A stretch of DNA of 64,000 bases from JAGVJT01 sp964471225 (lineage in GTDB: Bacteria; Pseudomonadota; Gammaproteobacteria; Legionellales; Legionellaceae). The stretch covers positions 62,001-126,000 of the forward strand of contig CAYYEZ010000026.1 in the NCBI GenBank assembly GCA_964471225.1, given 5' to 3'. The notes under the pieces were generated by a model. That model worked only from the letters and a program-made list of their open reading frames with translations, searched no databases and was not told the origin of the DNA. Position 1 is the first letter of the stretch. Each line of letters begins with the position of its first letter. This document shows positions 42,534 to 51,663 of the stretch, one piece after another. Both the position numbers and the translations under genes were made by a program.

Positions 42534-42549
42534 GTCTGTTGACAATTGA
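42534..42549 (+). repeat. Second copy of a 16-base motif shared with the ansA 3' end
   Basis: GTCTGTTGACAATTGA occurs here, between glmU and the 860-residue gene, and again at 58076-58091. Sixteen identical bases are unlikely by chance in 64 kb (roughly 1 in 4^16 per pair of sites). Here only one arm is present; the other copy is half of a hairpin. It may be the end of a decayed mobile element. Confidence 0.5.
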
Positions 42550-42572
42550 TGATACGGTCAAAAAAACTAGCA

Positions 42573-45155
42573 TCAACTTAAACACATCGACATCGGGTCA
42601 AAACCAAAACGACTCGATACAGGAGAAGGAATACGATCCTCTGAAAGCATTAGTGAACGCGCATTCGACGAAGAAGAGGCCCTGATTGGAAAACGAGAAG
42701 AGGCTGCCGGCGAAAATAAACTGAGGCTTGGCAAGGCATCTACAGAAGAAGGCTCCTCACCAGGGCGAGCCACAACTTTTCGTGAACTCAAAGACGGTAG
42801 CTTAGGATCCAATGCATGGTGAGTAGGTGAATTTTCTCCTAAAGCAGCTAGATTTTGTGAAGACTGTCGCTGCGGTGATTTGAAAAAATTAAACTCTGTT
42901 TGAGGTAATCCTGTCGATGGAAATCTTTTTGCTGACTGAGACGATGATCCATCAGAGTTTTGTATCGGGGATAATTCGTGATTGGGTACCATCTTACAAT
43001 CAAGCGTTTTCGACTTAGAATGAGATTTTCTTTTAGAAACATCTTTCGAAGAGAGATGTTGCTCAGATGGTTTAGATGAAATAGGTGGCGTATGTTGTGC
43101 TCCCTGCCTTTCTAAGGCAACAATATCAAGCTCTTGACCTTTAAAGTCTTCTTTATCTTCGTCTTTTCGAGTCAGGCCTTTAACGAGCGCATTCATTGCA
43201 AAAACTACAGCATAGACAAATGCAAAAGGAATAATCGCTATATACATCAAACGAGTGTCTTGGTAGTGCCCCGTTTCATCACGTCGTTGCAAACGATTTA
43301 AGATCATTTCGATTGCTTTTCTTCCTTTTGACAAGCCCGCCCAAAAAGAGCGACCAATCTCAGCATAGTCGGCATAATATTGGTCTGCCAATGGATCTGC
43401 TTGTAAACCCTTCACAACCCATTCTAAAAAAGCCTGCTTAGCATAGGCCCCTTTGATAAAAACCTCATATTCCTCGTGTGCGCTTTTATAAGTTAATTTA
43501 AAACTCGCTTTGACTTCTTGAACAATTTTACTGAGCTTAGCCGCTTTCTGTCTGTCTTGCACAATCAAGGCTTGAGATGGCTCTCGACGCTTTAAAAAAG
43601 CATGTATAATACCCACCGCAAGAATGGGTAAACCTGCTGCAATGGTAATGAACACGTACACGGGTGGAATCGTAAACCCAACCATAAAACCGATGAACAC
43701 TAATGCAAAAAGAAAACTAATGAGCGCGCCATAGAAAGGTAAACTATGCTTAATCCCGAGTAAAAAGGTTTCTGTTTTAGAAAGATAGTACATACTTCTT
43801 AAAAAATTTCGCTTTTCTTCAAATGCCTTCAGATGTTTTTCGAGTTTTTCATCCAACCTTTTTTGTACCAGCTCTAATGCTTTAATCTTATTTTTATTTT
43901 TTTCGCGTGAAATTTTTCCTGTTATTTCATTGAGTTGAACCAAGCAAAGCTCAAGATCTCTTGCAGCCTGTGCGAGCTCGACCCTATATTTTGTAATCAG
44001 GAGTTGCTGCTGGTTCTGATACTCTTCATAAACACGACTTGCAATACATAGAATACAATATAGCGCCGAAATAGCAGTGATAAGAAGCATCACCGGTGGC
44101 GAAAAGCTCGCAACACCTAACACAATACCAAGATAAAGATACATGCCATCAATTAAGCCATTGAAAGCGCGGATGAGATAGTAAAGCCGTTTTTTAGGAG
44201 GAGGAACAATTTCAACTTTTTGTTTTTTCAACAAACTAAAGTGTTTTTTAGCAAGGTTACGCGGAAGTAATTCATTCAGTTGCAACAAAGAGAGGTGGGA
44301 TGGGCCTGTTTTTTGGCCTGTTTTTTGGCCTGTTTTTTGAATAATATTTTTTATTTTCGGGACATTTGCATCAGGAATAAGCTCTGTTTTACCTTCGCAA
44401 TCAGCATAATATAACTCTTCTTTGCCCTGCGAATTTTTATAAAAAATATAACGATTCTTGATAAACTCTATTTCATCGTTTTTATTCCTGGGGGGATGAC
44501 CATTCTTATCGTAGTCAATGAATTTTAACTCTGGGCCCTCGATACGCACACAACAACCTTTAAAAGTCGATGACTCTTGAACCGCAAAGAGACTTCCATC
44601 ACAAGTTAAGAAAGTACCATAGTGCATTAAATCGGCAAAAAGATGTTGATTTGCACTTACCATCTTTTTTCTTTTGTCATTTTCCCAGCGCATATAGAGA
44701 CGATTTCCCATATAAAATGCGCCGAAAACTAGGCTGGAGGGTAAAATTGCTTGGCTTAAATCTCGCGTCGTAAAGGCTGCTGCAGTAAGAATTCCTCCTC
44801 GCACCGCCTTAAAACCATTCCTCCCAGCCTGAAGTGCTTCACGTGAGTCTCCCCACACTCGAAAAGCCCAGGTGTTTTTTCCTGCTACCTCATCTTTACC
44901 TGCATGATAAGCAAACGCTGTAAATAAGGCAGAGGTTCCTAACGTGACTGCAAGTCCGGCCGGAGTTGCAATCCAGTCGTGCATTGCATCAAGCGCATCA
45001 GCTTGACCTTCAGTACAATGTTGAATATCAAACACTGACTTGATAACACTATAGCCATTGAGTGCTCCATCCATCGTTCGATGCATCGGGACGATAGGCG
45101 TGTCTTCTTTAAGTTTTTTCGCTTCTCTTGTCAGTATAGCGTCAAACTCACTCAT
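42573..45155 (-). CDS. Large membrane protein with coiled coil and long disordered C-terminus, function unknown
   Basis: Not recognised. The 860 aa comprise hydrophobic segments near 62-84 and 130-150, a soluble insert (160-300) with a TGQK repeat at 274-285, a membrane pair at 333-372, RVYEEY at 374-379, a long charged coiled coil (about 380-450), membrane segments at 470-520, helices to 630, a segment at 637-660, then a Ser/Pro-rich disordered tail (670-860). The central part matches the layout of the 609-residue protein at 34913-36742. The tail is the sort of region found in secreted or host-modified proteins of intracellular bacteria, but no export signal is clear. Confidence 0.6.
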   Translation of the reverse strand: MSEFDAILTREAKKLKEDTPIVPMHRTMDGALNGYSVIKSVFDIQHCTEGQADALDAMHDWIATPAGLAVTLGTSALFTAFAYHAGKDEVAGKNTWAFRVWGDSREALQAGRNGFKAVRGGILTAAAFTTRDLSQAILPSSLVFGAFYMGNRLYMRWENDKRKKMVSANQHLFADLMHYGTFLTCDGSLFAVQESSTFKGCCVRIEGPELKFIDYDKNGHPPRNKNDEIEFIKNRYIFYKNSQGKEELYYADCEGKTELIPDANVPKIKNIIQKTGQKTGQKTGPSHLSLLQLNELLPRNLAKKHFSLLKKQKVEIVPPPKKRLYYLIRAFNGLIDGMYLYLGIVLGVASFSPPVMLLITAISALYCILCIASRVYEEYQNQQQLLITKYRVELAQAARDLELCLVQLNEITGKISREKNKNKIKALELVQKRLDEKLEKHLKAFEEKRNFLRSMYYLSKTETFLLGIKHSLPFYGALISFLFALVFIGFMVGFTIPPVYVFITIAAGLPILAVGIIHAFLKRREPSQALIVQDRQKAAKLSKIVQEVKASFKLTYKSAHEEYEVFIKGAYAKQAFLEWVVKGLQADPLADQYYADYAEIGRSFWAGLSKGRKAIEMILNRLQRRDETGHYQDTRLMYIAIIPFAFVYAVVFAMNALVKGLTRKDEDKEDFKGQELDIVALERQGAQHTPPISSKPSEQHLSSKDVSKRKSHSKSKTLDCKMVPNHELSPIQNSDGSSSQSAKRFPSTGLPQTEFNFFKSPQRQSSQNLAALGENSPTHHALDPKLPSLSSRKVVARPGEEPSSVDALPSLSLFSPAASSRFPIRASSSSNARSLMLSEDRIPSPVSSRFGFDPMSMCLS
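44303..44338. repeat. Three perfect copies of a 12-base tandem repeat inside a gene
   Basis: GGCCTGTTTTTT is repeated three times without change. It encodes TGQK units in the 860-residue protein on the minus strand. Twelve bases keep the frame, so copy-number changes would lengthen or shorten the protein by four residues per unit. Confidence 0.85.
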
Positions 45156-45369
45156 TCATGGCACTTGATAAATGCAAAGATAGTGGCATTATATTCGAAC
45201 TTAAAAAGAATGGCAAGTATATCTTCAAATTGAATTAATTTAAAGCATAAGCCCATCTTTAAGTGTATCATAAAAAATAAAAATAGATAAAATAATTATA
45301 AACTATCCATTGGACTCGTATGAGGCAAACCTGTTAGGATTACACTATTTTCGTGAGTTTGAGGTCACA

Positions 45370-45900
45370 ATGCGATTGTTACAGGGAATAGTTTTGCTAT
45401 TCATGCTTTTTTCGGAGTTAGCTATGGCAGACAGTCAAAAAACTGTCTACGGGTATATTGAAAAAGTCATACTCGTCGATAAACAATTACCAATTTCTGC
45501 AAAACTAGACACAGGGGCTAAATCGGCATCACTTAACGCAAGAGCAATTCGCGAGGTCAGTGTTGATGGAAAACCATTTTTGCATTTCATCGTACCCAAT
45601 AAAACAGGTGACAAAGAATTCACTTGTGAATATATTGGCGAAGTAAGAATTAAAATACGTTCTGGAGAATCACGTATTGCCCCTATTTCTAAAACAGCAA
45701 TCCGCCGTCCGATGGTACGAATGAAAGTGCAACTTGGTGACCAAATACGTGAAATCAGAGTCAATTTAACAAATCGAAAACGTTTTAATTACCCTCTTTT
45801 ACTAGGACGAGAGGCATTAATCACGTTTAATGGTGTTGTCGACCCAGCACTTAAATTCACGCTAAAAAAACGCTTGGGAAAAACACATGAAAACCAGTAA
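45370..45900 (+). CDS. RimK-associated retropepsin-like (putative zinc/aspartic) protease, exported
   Basis: Family PF05618, annotated as ATP-dependent zinc protease but with an aspartic-protease-like DTG motif. I start at ATG 45370 with GAGGT upstream, giving 176 aa; a frame from 45310 adds 20 residues ahead of the signal peptide. The signal peptide is LLQGIVLLFMLFSELAMA. The active-site region is SAKLDTGAKSASLNA near residue 42, followed by EVRIKIRSGESRI and the second lobe-like RFNYPLLLGREAL. The family is usually next to ATP-grasp ligases, and here the ligase is two genes on. The gene overlaps the next by 14 bases and leads a five-gene operon. Confidence 0.85.
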   Translation: MRLLQGIVLLFMLFSELAMADSQKTVYGYIEKVILVDKQLPISAKLDTGAKSASLNARAIREVSVDGKPFLHFIVPNKTGDKEFTCEYIGEVRIKIRSGESRIAPISKTAIRRPMVRMKVQLGDQIREIRVNLTNRKRFNYPLLLGREALITFNGVVDPALKFTLKKRLGKTHENQ

Positions 45901-47410
45901 ACACCATTTATATGGTCTAATCGCGACCTTATTTATCGTAGGATTTGGTTTGTTTTTTTATCGACACCTCATCCTTGGCGTCCCTTTTACTGATCATGAA
46001 AATGTGAATAGCTGGGTAGTTGAAGCAAACTTGAAGTTTGATGCAGAACGCCGCATGCCAGTCAAGGCAAGCTTCTCAATCCCCTACATGCCACCCAACG
46101 TTGCTATCCTAGATGAGTATTTTGTTTCTCAAAATTATGGCGTTACAACAAACTTAAACGGAAGTAATCGTCGTGTTGTCTGGTCTCTAAGACGCGGAAT
46201 CGGTCCACAATCTTTATATTACCGTGTCATTTTGAAAGATACAGACAACCATGAGTCTAATTTAGGTAAACCTGGAAAATTACCTACAGCAGTATTTACC
46301 GATAGTCAAAAAATGGCTGCCGACACATTGATTTCTCGTGCACGCCAATCTTCCGCAGATATTCAAACTTTTGCACAAAGCACAATCAAAGAGCTAAATA
46401 AAAATGACGGAAATACAAAGTTACTCATGAATGGCGAAGCAACCCCTGCTCGGGTCGTGTTCGCAGCCGTGAGTATTTTAAATCTTGCAAAAATTCAAGC
46501 AGTACCCGTTCAGGGCGTTTATCTCGCACAGCAAAATAAAGCCTCTTTCGATTGGCTTATCGCTGTGTTTAATGATAAAAATTGGATTTATTTAAATCCA
46601 GAAACTGGCTCAGCAGGTTTGCCTAAAGATTTCTTGATTTGGCAGTACGGGCATGATCCTGTATATGACGTTTCTGGCGGGAAAAAAGCACAATTTAATC
46701 TTACGCTATCACCAGCACCCGTCAATGCTCTTAACTTAGCAAAAGCGCGTGGCTCTGAAACAAACTCCAAATTACTCAGGTTTTCTTTATTACAACTGCC
46801 CATCAATGTACAAGAAACGTTTAAAATTCTCTTAACCGTACCGATTGGTGCATTTATCATTCTGTTGCTACGTAATTTTGTGGGTCTAAAAACCTTTGGG
46901 ACGTTCATGCCTGTATTAATCGCGTTAGCTTTCAGAGAAACGCATGTCGTCTGGGGAATTATCCTATTTACTCTTATTGTCTCCCTAGGTCTTCTTGCTC
47001 GATTTTATTTAGATCAGCTACGCTTGCTGCTTGTTCCTAGACTAGCCGCAATCTTGACTATCGTTATTATGCTCATGATTTTCATTAGCGTCCTCAGTCA
47101 AAAACTAGAATTAGATTCAGGATTATCCGTAGCACTCTTCCCGATGATTATTTTAACGATGACCATTGAGAGGATGTGTATCATGTGGGATGAGCGAGGC
47201 GCGTCAGATGCAATTAAATCAGGTGTGGGCAGTTTACTTGCTGCGGTTGTCGCTTTTTCTGTCATGAATAAAGCCATGATACAGTATCTCATGTTTGCTT
47301 TTCCTGAATTACTACTAGTATTACTCGCTTTGATCTTATGGTTTGGTCAGTATCGGGGATATCGCTTAGCAGAATTAGTTCGATTTAAAGCATTAGCAGG
47401 TAAAGAATAA
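45887..47410 (+). CDS. Inactive transglutaminase-like domain fused to seven membrane helices
   Basis: Inner-membrane protein of 507 aa. One N-terminal membrane segment (LYGLIATLFIVGFGLFFY) leads to a periplasmic part of about 270 residues, including a transglutaminase-like domain (VFAAVSILNLAKIQAVPVQG, FDWLIAVFNDKNWIYLNPE) without a clear catalytic Cys. From about residue 315 come seven membrane segments beginning with LLTVPIGAFIILLLRNFVGL. Comparative genomics has linked this architecture to peptide ligase modules with the protease before it and the ATP-grasp protein after it. It overlaps both neighbours (14 bases and 1 base). Confidence 0.82.
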   Translation: MKTSKHHLYGLIATLFIVGFGLFFYRHLILGVPFTDHENVNSWVVEANLKFDAERRMPVKASFSIPYMPPNVAILDEYFVSQNYGVTTNLNGSNRRVVWSLRRGIGPQSLYYRVILKDTDNHESNLGKPGKLPTAVFTDSQKMAADTLISRARQSSADIQTFAQSTIKELNKNDGNTKLLMNGEATPARVVFAAVSILNLAKIQAVPVQGVYLAQQNKASFDWLIAVFNDKNWIYLNPETGSAGLPKDFLIWQYGHDPVYDVSGGKKAQFNLTLSPAPVNALNLAKARGSETNSKLLRFSLLQLPINVQETFKILLTVPIGAFIILLLRNFVGLKTFGTFMPVLIALAFRETHVVWGIILFTLIVSLGLLARFYLDQLRLLLVPRLAAILTIVIMLMIFISVLSQKLELDSGLSVALFPMIILTMTIERMCIMWDERGASDAIKSGVGSLLAAVVAFSVMNKAMIQYLMFAFPELLLVLLALILWFGQYRGYRLAELVRFKALAGKE

Positions 47411-48348
47411 TGTGGGCTATTTACCGTCGGTTAAAACAGCGAGGTATTCTAAGTATTAATCGACGTAATAGTGATTACGTTTTACGTTACAATCCGCGTA
47501 AACTTTACCCTCTCGTCGATGATAAATTACAAACAAAGCGCCTTGCTCTGAAAGCAGGTATTGCGGTTCCACCCTTATACACCCTCATAGAAACCGAACA
47601 GCAAATTAAACACATTGATACTTTACTCGAACCTTACACTGACTTCGTCATTAAACCAGCACATGGTGCTGGTGGCGACGGGATACTCGTCATTACAGGG
47701 CGAGTTTTTGGAAAATATCGTCAGATAAATGGAAAAATACTGACCACACAAGAAATCGCCTACCATTTATCCTGCTTATTATCTGGTGCTTACAGCCTCG
47801 GTGGACATGCAGATTATGCTATTGTAGAACATCGTGTTGTGGTCGATCCTGTTTTTGCAGAAATTAGCCATGAAGGTGTACCAGACATCCGAGTTATTAC
47901 ATTATTAGGGTATCCGGCAATGGCAATGGTGCGGCTACCAACACGATTATCTGGAGGAAAAGCAAACTTGCATCAAGGCGCTATCGGTGTAGGTATTCAA
48001 CTTTCTACAGGTCTAACCTTAGGGGGCGTTTTTCATAACGATGTGATTGACTATCATCCGGATACACTCAATCCCACATTAAACTTACAAGTGCCCTATT
48101 GGGATAAAATTCTAGAGATCGCTTCACGCTGCTATGAATTAACAGGCTTAGGTTATCTTGGTGTCGACATTGTGCTAGATAAAGATCATGGGCCACTCAT
48201 GCTGGAATTAAATGCTCGCCCTGGCTTAAATATTCAAATTGCGAATCGAATCGGTATTCTAGATCGCTATCGAGCTATTGAAGAGCACGCCGCCACCGGC
48301 TCATTTTCCGTTGAAGAACGCATTGCTTTCAGTAAAACGTTAGGATAA
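47410..48348 (+). CDS. Alpha-L-glutamate ligase-like ATP-grasp protein
   Basis: ATP-grasp amidoligase-family protein of 312 aa. The N-terminus has RNSDYVLRYNPRKLYPLVDDK. The ATP-grasp core is DFVIKPAHGAGGDGILVI near residue 92 (ATP-binding Lys and Gly loop), YAIVEHRVVVDP, and the metal-binding end GVDIVLDKDHGPLMLELNARPGL. These ligases add amino acids to a peptide or small-molecule carboxyl group. With the exported protease and the membrane transglutaminase-like protein it forms the known triad; the tagged substrate is unknown. Start and stop are tight to both neighbours (1-base overlap, 3-base gap). Confidence 0.87.
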   Translation: MWAIYRRLKQRGILSINRRNSDYVLRYNPRKLYPLVDDKLQTKRLALKAGIAVPPLYTLIETEQQIKHIDTLLEPYTDFVIKPAHGAGGDGILVITGRVFGKYRQINGKILTTQEIAYHLSCLLSGAYSLGGHADYAIVEHRVVVDPVFAEISHEGVPDIRVITLLGYPAMAMVRLPTRLSGGKANLHQGAIGVGIQLSTGLTLGGVFHNDVIDYHPDTLNPTLNLQVPYWDKILEIASRCYELTGLGYLGVDIVLDKDHGPLMLELNARPGLNIQIANRIGILDRYRAIEEHAATGSFSVEERIAFSKTLG

Positions 48349-48351
48349 GCG

Positions 48352-49314
48352 ATGGATGCAGTAATTTCATGGGTAGACGGGTACGATCCAAATTATCAAG
48401 CAAAATTGAATGCATTTTGTCTTGAACAAGGTATCCCGAAACAACAAGTCATTGAACCTACGCGTTACCAACAATGTAATGAAATTTATTTTTGTCTCCT
48501 CGGTTTAAAGTACTTTGCACCTTGGATTAATCGCATTTATATTCTAACCAATAACCAAAAACCTCAAGCACTTGACGCATTTTCAGGCACAGCTTTTGGC
48601 GATAAAATTAAAATCATCGATCAAAATCAATTATTAAAATCTTTCAACGTGACCACGCCGGTCTTTAATAGCCTGAGTGCAGAATGGCTTATTTGGCACA
48701 TTGACGGTCTGTCAGATCATTTTTTATATTTAAATGACGATTTTTTTATCATTCGTCCTGTCAAAATAGAAGACTTTGTGATACAAGACAAGCTTGTTTT
48801 ACGTGGAGAATGGAAAACACAAACCGCGTCTAAAATACAACATCGCTTAAGGCATTGGCTTAACTACCCAATACACATCGACCCGCATCGAGCTTGGCAA
48901 GAACAAAGTGCTGTTCTGGCAGGATTTGAGCATCAATTTTATTTATTACCACATGCCCCCTTTCCTTTAAGAAAAAAAACGGCCCTGGCATATATGGAAA
49001 AAAACGAATGGATCTCCAATCTTCGTTATCCTTTTCGCCATAAAAATCACTTATCGAGTATTCCTCTCATGACACATCTCGAAATTCAAGCCAAACAAAC
49101 TGTCGAAAATCATCAACTCAAAACTATCATGATCAATCCAGGACATCACTCCGTCAAAAAAATACAGCAACGCTTGAAAAAAGCGTCAGAAAACCCAAAT
49201 GTTGCTTTTGTATGTATGCAGAGTTTAGATCAAGCTTCGTCATCGATGCGACAGCTTCTCCTGCATTGGCTAAACGAACACATCGTGGAGCCTCATGATG
49301 CAATTCATCATTGA
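48352..49314 (+). CDS. Stealth-family sugar-phosphate transferase
   Basis: Stealth proteins transfer hexose-1-phosphate and build phosphodiester-linked capsules, as in Neisseria; human GlcNAc-phosphotransferase is a relative. The 320 aa have CR1 at the N-terminus (DAVISWVDGYDP), the linking YQQCNEIYFCLLGLKYFAPW, CR2 with LSAEWLIWHIDGL and the acid cluster YLNDDFFI, and a CR3-like region with HAPFPLRKKTALAYMEKN. No membrane segment, so it is probably cytosolic or peripheral. It lies between the ATP-grasp gene (3-base gap) and the glycosyltransferase gene (20-base overlap), suggesting that the operon makes or modifies a surface glycan. Confidence 0.85.
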   Translation: MDAVISWVDGYDPNYQAKLNAFCLEQGIPKQQVIEPTRYQQCNEIYFCLLGLKYFAPWINRIYILTNNQKPQALDAFSGTAFGDKIKIIDQNQLLKSFNVTTPVFNSLSAEWLIWHIDGLSDHFLYLNDDFFIIRPVKIEDFVIQDKLVLRGEWKTQTASKIQHRLRHWLNYPIHIDPHRAWQEQSAVLAGFEHQFYLLPHAPFPLRKKTALAYMEKNEWISNLRYPFRHKNHLSSIPLMTHLEIQAKQTVENHQLKTIMINPGHHSVKKIQQRLKKASENPNVAFVCMQSLDQASSSMRQLLLHWLNEHIVEPHDAIHH

Positions 49315-50428
49315 TATCACACGTGTTTTTCGTTATCGCATAGAAAAAAAATTAATGACGGGTATCGATAGAGTTACTATCGCCTACGTTCGCCACTACG
49401 GCCCTCGTGCGTACGCATTGGTAAGATGGTGCGGGCGTGCTTGGTTATTACCTAAAGCCGAATCGGATATTGTATTTTCCTGGCTGACTCATCCAGATAT
49501 AGCGATAAATATCACTTACGTGCTGTTACGTGGCATCGTAAAACGCGTTAATCTGGCTTGCACTTCGCCCATTTTTCTCTTAAACACGGGACACGTCTCG
49601 CCAACACATGATGATTACTCACGATTAATGGCCCGTTTTCCAGTTAAGCCTATTTTTTTCGTGCATGATTTAATCCCCATAGAATATCCCGAATACTGCT
49701 TTGCGGGAGAGGATATACGGCATCAAGAAAAAATAGCCTTCGTACTTCAACATGCACACGCTATCATCACAAATTCACAAGCAACTTATAGAGCACTCAA
49801 AAATTACCATCATGAGTTGCCACCATCAATCGTTGCGTGGCTTGCATCGAGTTTTAAGAACTCTCACCACACATCCTGTCCTTTTAATAAACCATATTTC
49901 GTACTGAACAGCACGATAGAGCCACGCAAAAATCATTTGCTCATCCTCCAAATTTGGCGAAAATTACAGCAAAAATATAAAGAAAATACACCGCATTTAT
50001 TTGTCATTGGAAAGCGGGGATGGGAATGTGAGCAAGTATTAGACATGCTCGAACGCTCAAAAGCGCTCAAAAGTACCGTCACAGAATTAAATCAATGCAC
50101 GGATGATGAATTGAAAGCCTATATTCAACATTGCCAAGCGATGCTTATGCCTTCTTTTGCCGAAGGTTTTGGTTTAGGATTGGTCGAGGCACTTACGTTA
50201 AAAGTACCTGTGATTGCGAGCGACTTGCCAGTTTTTCGAGAAATTGCGCAAGAGATTCCTGAATATGCTGATCCACTAGATGGAGCTCGATGGGAAACAC
50301 TTGTTTTAGAATACACCCGCATGGACAGTGCGTTAAGAGCGTCCCAACTCAAGCGTCTGCAAAGTTATACACCGCCGAGCTGGGAAAAGCATTTTGAAAC
50401 TGTGGATGAGTTTCTGCATCGAGTTTAG
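49295..50428 (+). CDS. GT4-family glycosyltransferase
   Basis: GT-B fold glycosyltransferase of 377 aa. The N-terminal domain holds KPIFFVHDLIPIEYPEY and ITNSQATYRALKNY. The C-terminal donor domain has LNSTIEPRKNHLLILQIW, the LFVIGKRGWE strand and PSFAEGFGLGLVEALTLKVPVIASD (EX7E-type motif). ATGs at 49295 and 49298 are both usable. The start overlaps the Stealth gene by 20 bases and the end overlaps the convergent C1 peptidase gene by four. It probably adds sugars to the glycan served by Stealth; donor and acceptor are unknown. Confidence 0.87.
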   Translation: MMQFIIDITRVFRYRIEKKLMTGIDRVTIAYVRHYGPRAYALVRWCGRAWLLPKAESDIVFSWLTHPDIAINITYVLLRGIVKRVNLACTSPIFLLNTGHVSPTHDDYSRLMARFPVKPIFFVHDLIPIEYPEYCFAGEDIRHQEKIAFVLQHAHAIITNSQATYRALKNYHHELPPSIVAWLASSFKNSHHTSCPFNKPYFVLNSTIEPRKNHLLILQIWRKLQQKYKENTPHLFVIGKRGWECEQVLDMLERSKALKSTVTELNQCTDDELKAYIQHCQAMLMPSFAEGFGLGLVEALTLKVPVIASDLPVFREIAQEIPEYADPLDGARWETLVLEYTRMDSALRASQLKRLQSYTPPSWEKHFETVDEFLHRV

Positions 50429-51522
50429 TACAACTTTCGAATACGCTGTATTTCAAGTGTTAATGCTTTGAAATAATCATAAGACATGTAGAAAGTCCCT
50501 TGGTTACCATAACCTGTTCCCCAAGAGTTTCGTAGTGTTAAAAGCCCCTTATAAACACGGCCTTTAGAATCAGTCGCCGTAGCATTATCATCGTAACCGG
50601 TAATCACCATCTCATGCCCGCCTACCTCGACATTTTTAGAATAGATAGCAGAGACAATCTCTGGTGTGAGAACCCAAGTATCATCAATAGACTTGTAACG
50701 ACCCACCGCACCGGCAACACCTTCATCCATACGGAATAACATCACACCGAAAATCATACGGTCACCCGCTTTCAGTGATGCTTTTACTTGCTCCAAGGTT
50801 GTATCCGGATTCACTTTATCCGAAAAAACTTGGTATTGATCGAGCAGAACAGACCATCCAAGATTATCTGGGAAAGATTCACTAAGAGGATGATAATCCG
50901 CTAAAGACAAACCTTCTGTGGGCTCGTCTAATGTATTGACAGGATACTCCTTATAACCACCACAACCCTGTTGGCGCTGTGTTTCTTTGCTGACAATTCC
51001 AAAAGACTGCATTTGACTCAGCACAACCGAACCAAAAGCACCATCCCAACCGCTTAACATATAGCCATTCTGTTCAAGATATCGCCCCAACTGAAGCTGA
51101 CATAATTCGCTCACATAGTCACCCTGATTAAGCGCCGCACTGACAGCAGCACTTGCAGCAAAAGTCACACATGAACCATGAGGGCCTTGATCAAAAACAG
51201 GAAGATTATTCATGCCTAGTTGTACGCTAGCTTGGCCTGGTACTCCAGCTTGCATACTCACGGTAGTATTTTGGGCCGCAGTAGCTTCTGTTTTATCGTG
51301 TAACTTCGTCCACGCATGCTCACTAAGCTGAACTTTAAGCACCGTAATTGTGCCAGGTAATTTGATTGCCTGCGACTGGTTTTTCATCGCATGGGCTTTG
51401 ATGGTTTGTTGCACCTCTTGATTAACTGGTTGCTGAATTTTTCCCACAAATTGAAAGTCTTGAGCAAAAAGAGAAGTAGACCAAAAAAGTGATACAGATA
51501 ACATGAGTGGGATATTTTTCAT
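50425..51522 (-). CDS. Secreted papain-like (C1) cysteine protease
   Basis: Exported cysteine protease of 365 aa from ATG 51522 (GAGG upstream; a TTG one codon earlier is in frame). The signal peptide is NIPLMLSVSLFWSTSLFA. A propeptide-like region spans about 22-105. The papain triad is intact: oxyanion Gln and nucleophile Cys in FDQGPHGSCVTFA (Q112, C118), His in GGHEMVITGYDD (H303), Asn in LRNSWGTGYGNQGTF (N332). The insert between Cys and His is longer than in plant papain, as in other bacterial C1 peptidases. It may act on host or environmental proteins; the target is not visible. Confidence 0.92.
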   Translation of the reverse strand: MKNIPLMLSVSLFWSTSLFAQDFQFVGKIQQPVNQEVQQTIKAHAMKNQSQAIKLPGTITVLKVQLSEHAWTKLHDKTEATAAQNTTVSMQAGVPGQASVQLGMNNLPVFDQGPHGSCVTFAASAAVSAALNQGDYVSELCQLQLGRYLEQNGYMLSGWDGAFGSVVLSQMQSFGIVSKETQRQQGCGGYKEYPVNTLDEPTEGLSLADYHPLSESFPDNLGWSVLLDQYQVFSDKVNPDTTLEQVKASLKAGDRMIFGVMLFRMDEGVAGAVGRYKSIDDTWVLTPEIVSAIYSKNVEVGGHEMVITGYDDNATATDSKGRVYKGLLTLRNSWGTGYGNQGTFYMSYDYFKALTLEIQRIRKLY

Positions 51523-51663
51523 CAAAAGGCCTCTTGAAATTATTTATTGACCATTATTTTAACATTGAGGCCTTAATTTGTCAAAAATGGGCAGGGTGTC
51601 AAAGTAAGATCAAAATGATATCCTTTACTCTACGCAGAGTTTGCGTTTCTAAGGAACTTTAAC

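Noticed and set aside
44835..44850. TGCTTCACGTGAGTCT, 12 of 16 matches to parS
   Set aside because: Mismatches fall in the arms. A similar 12/16 match occurs in ansA near 57670, so chance is enough.
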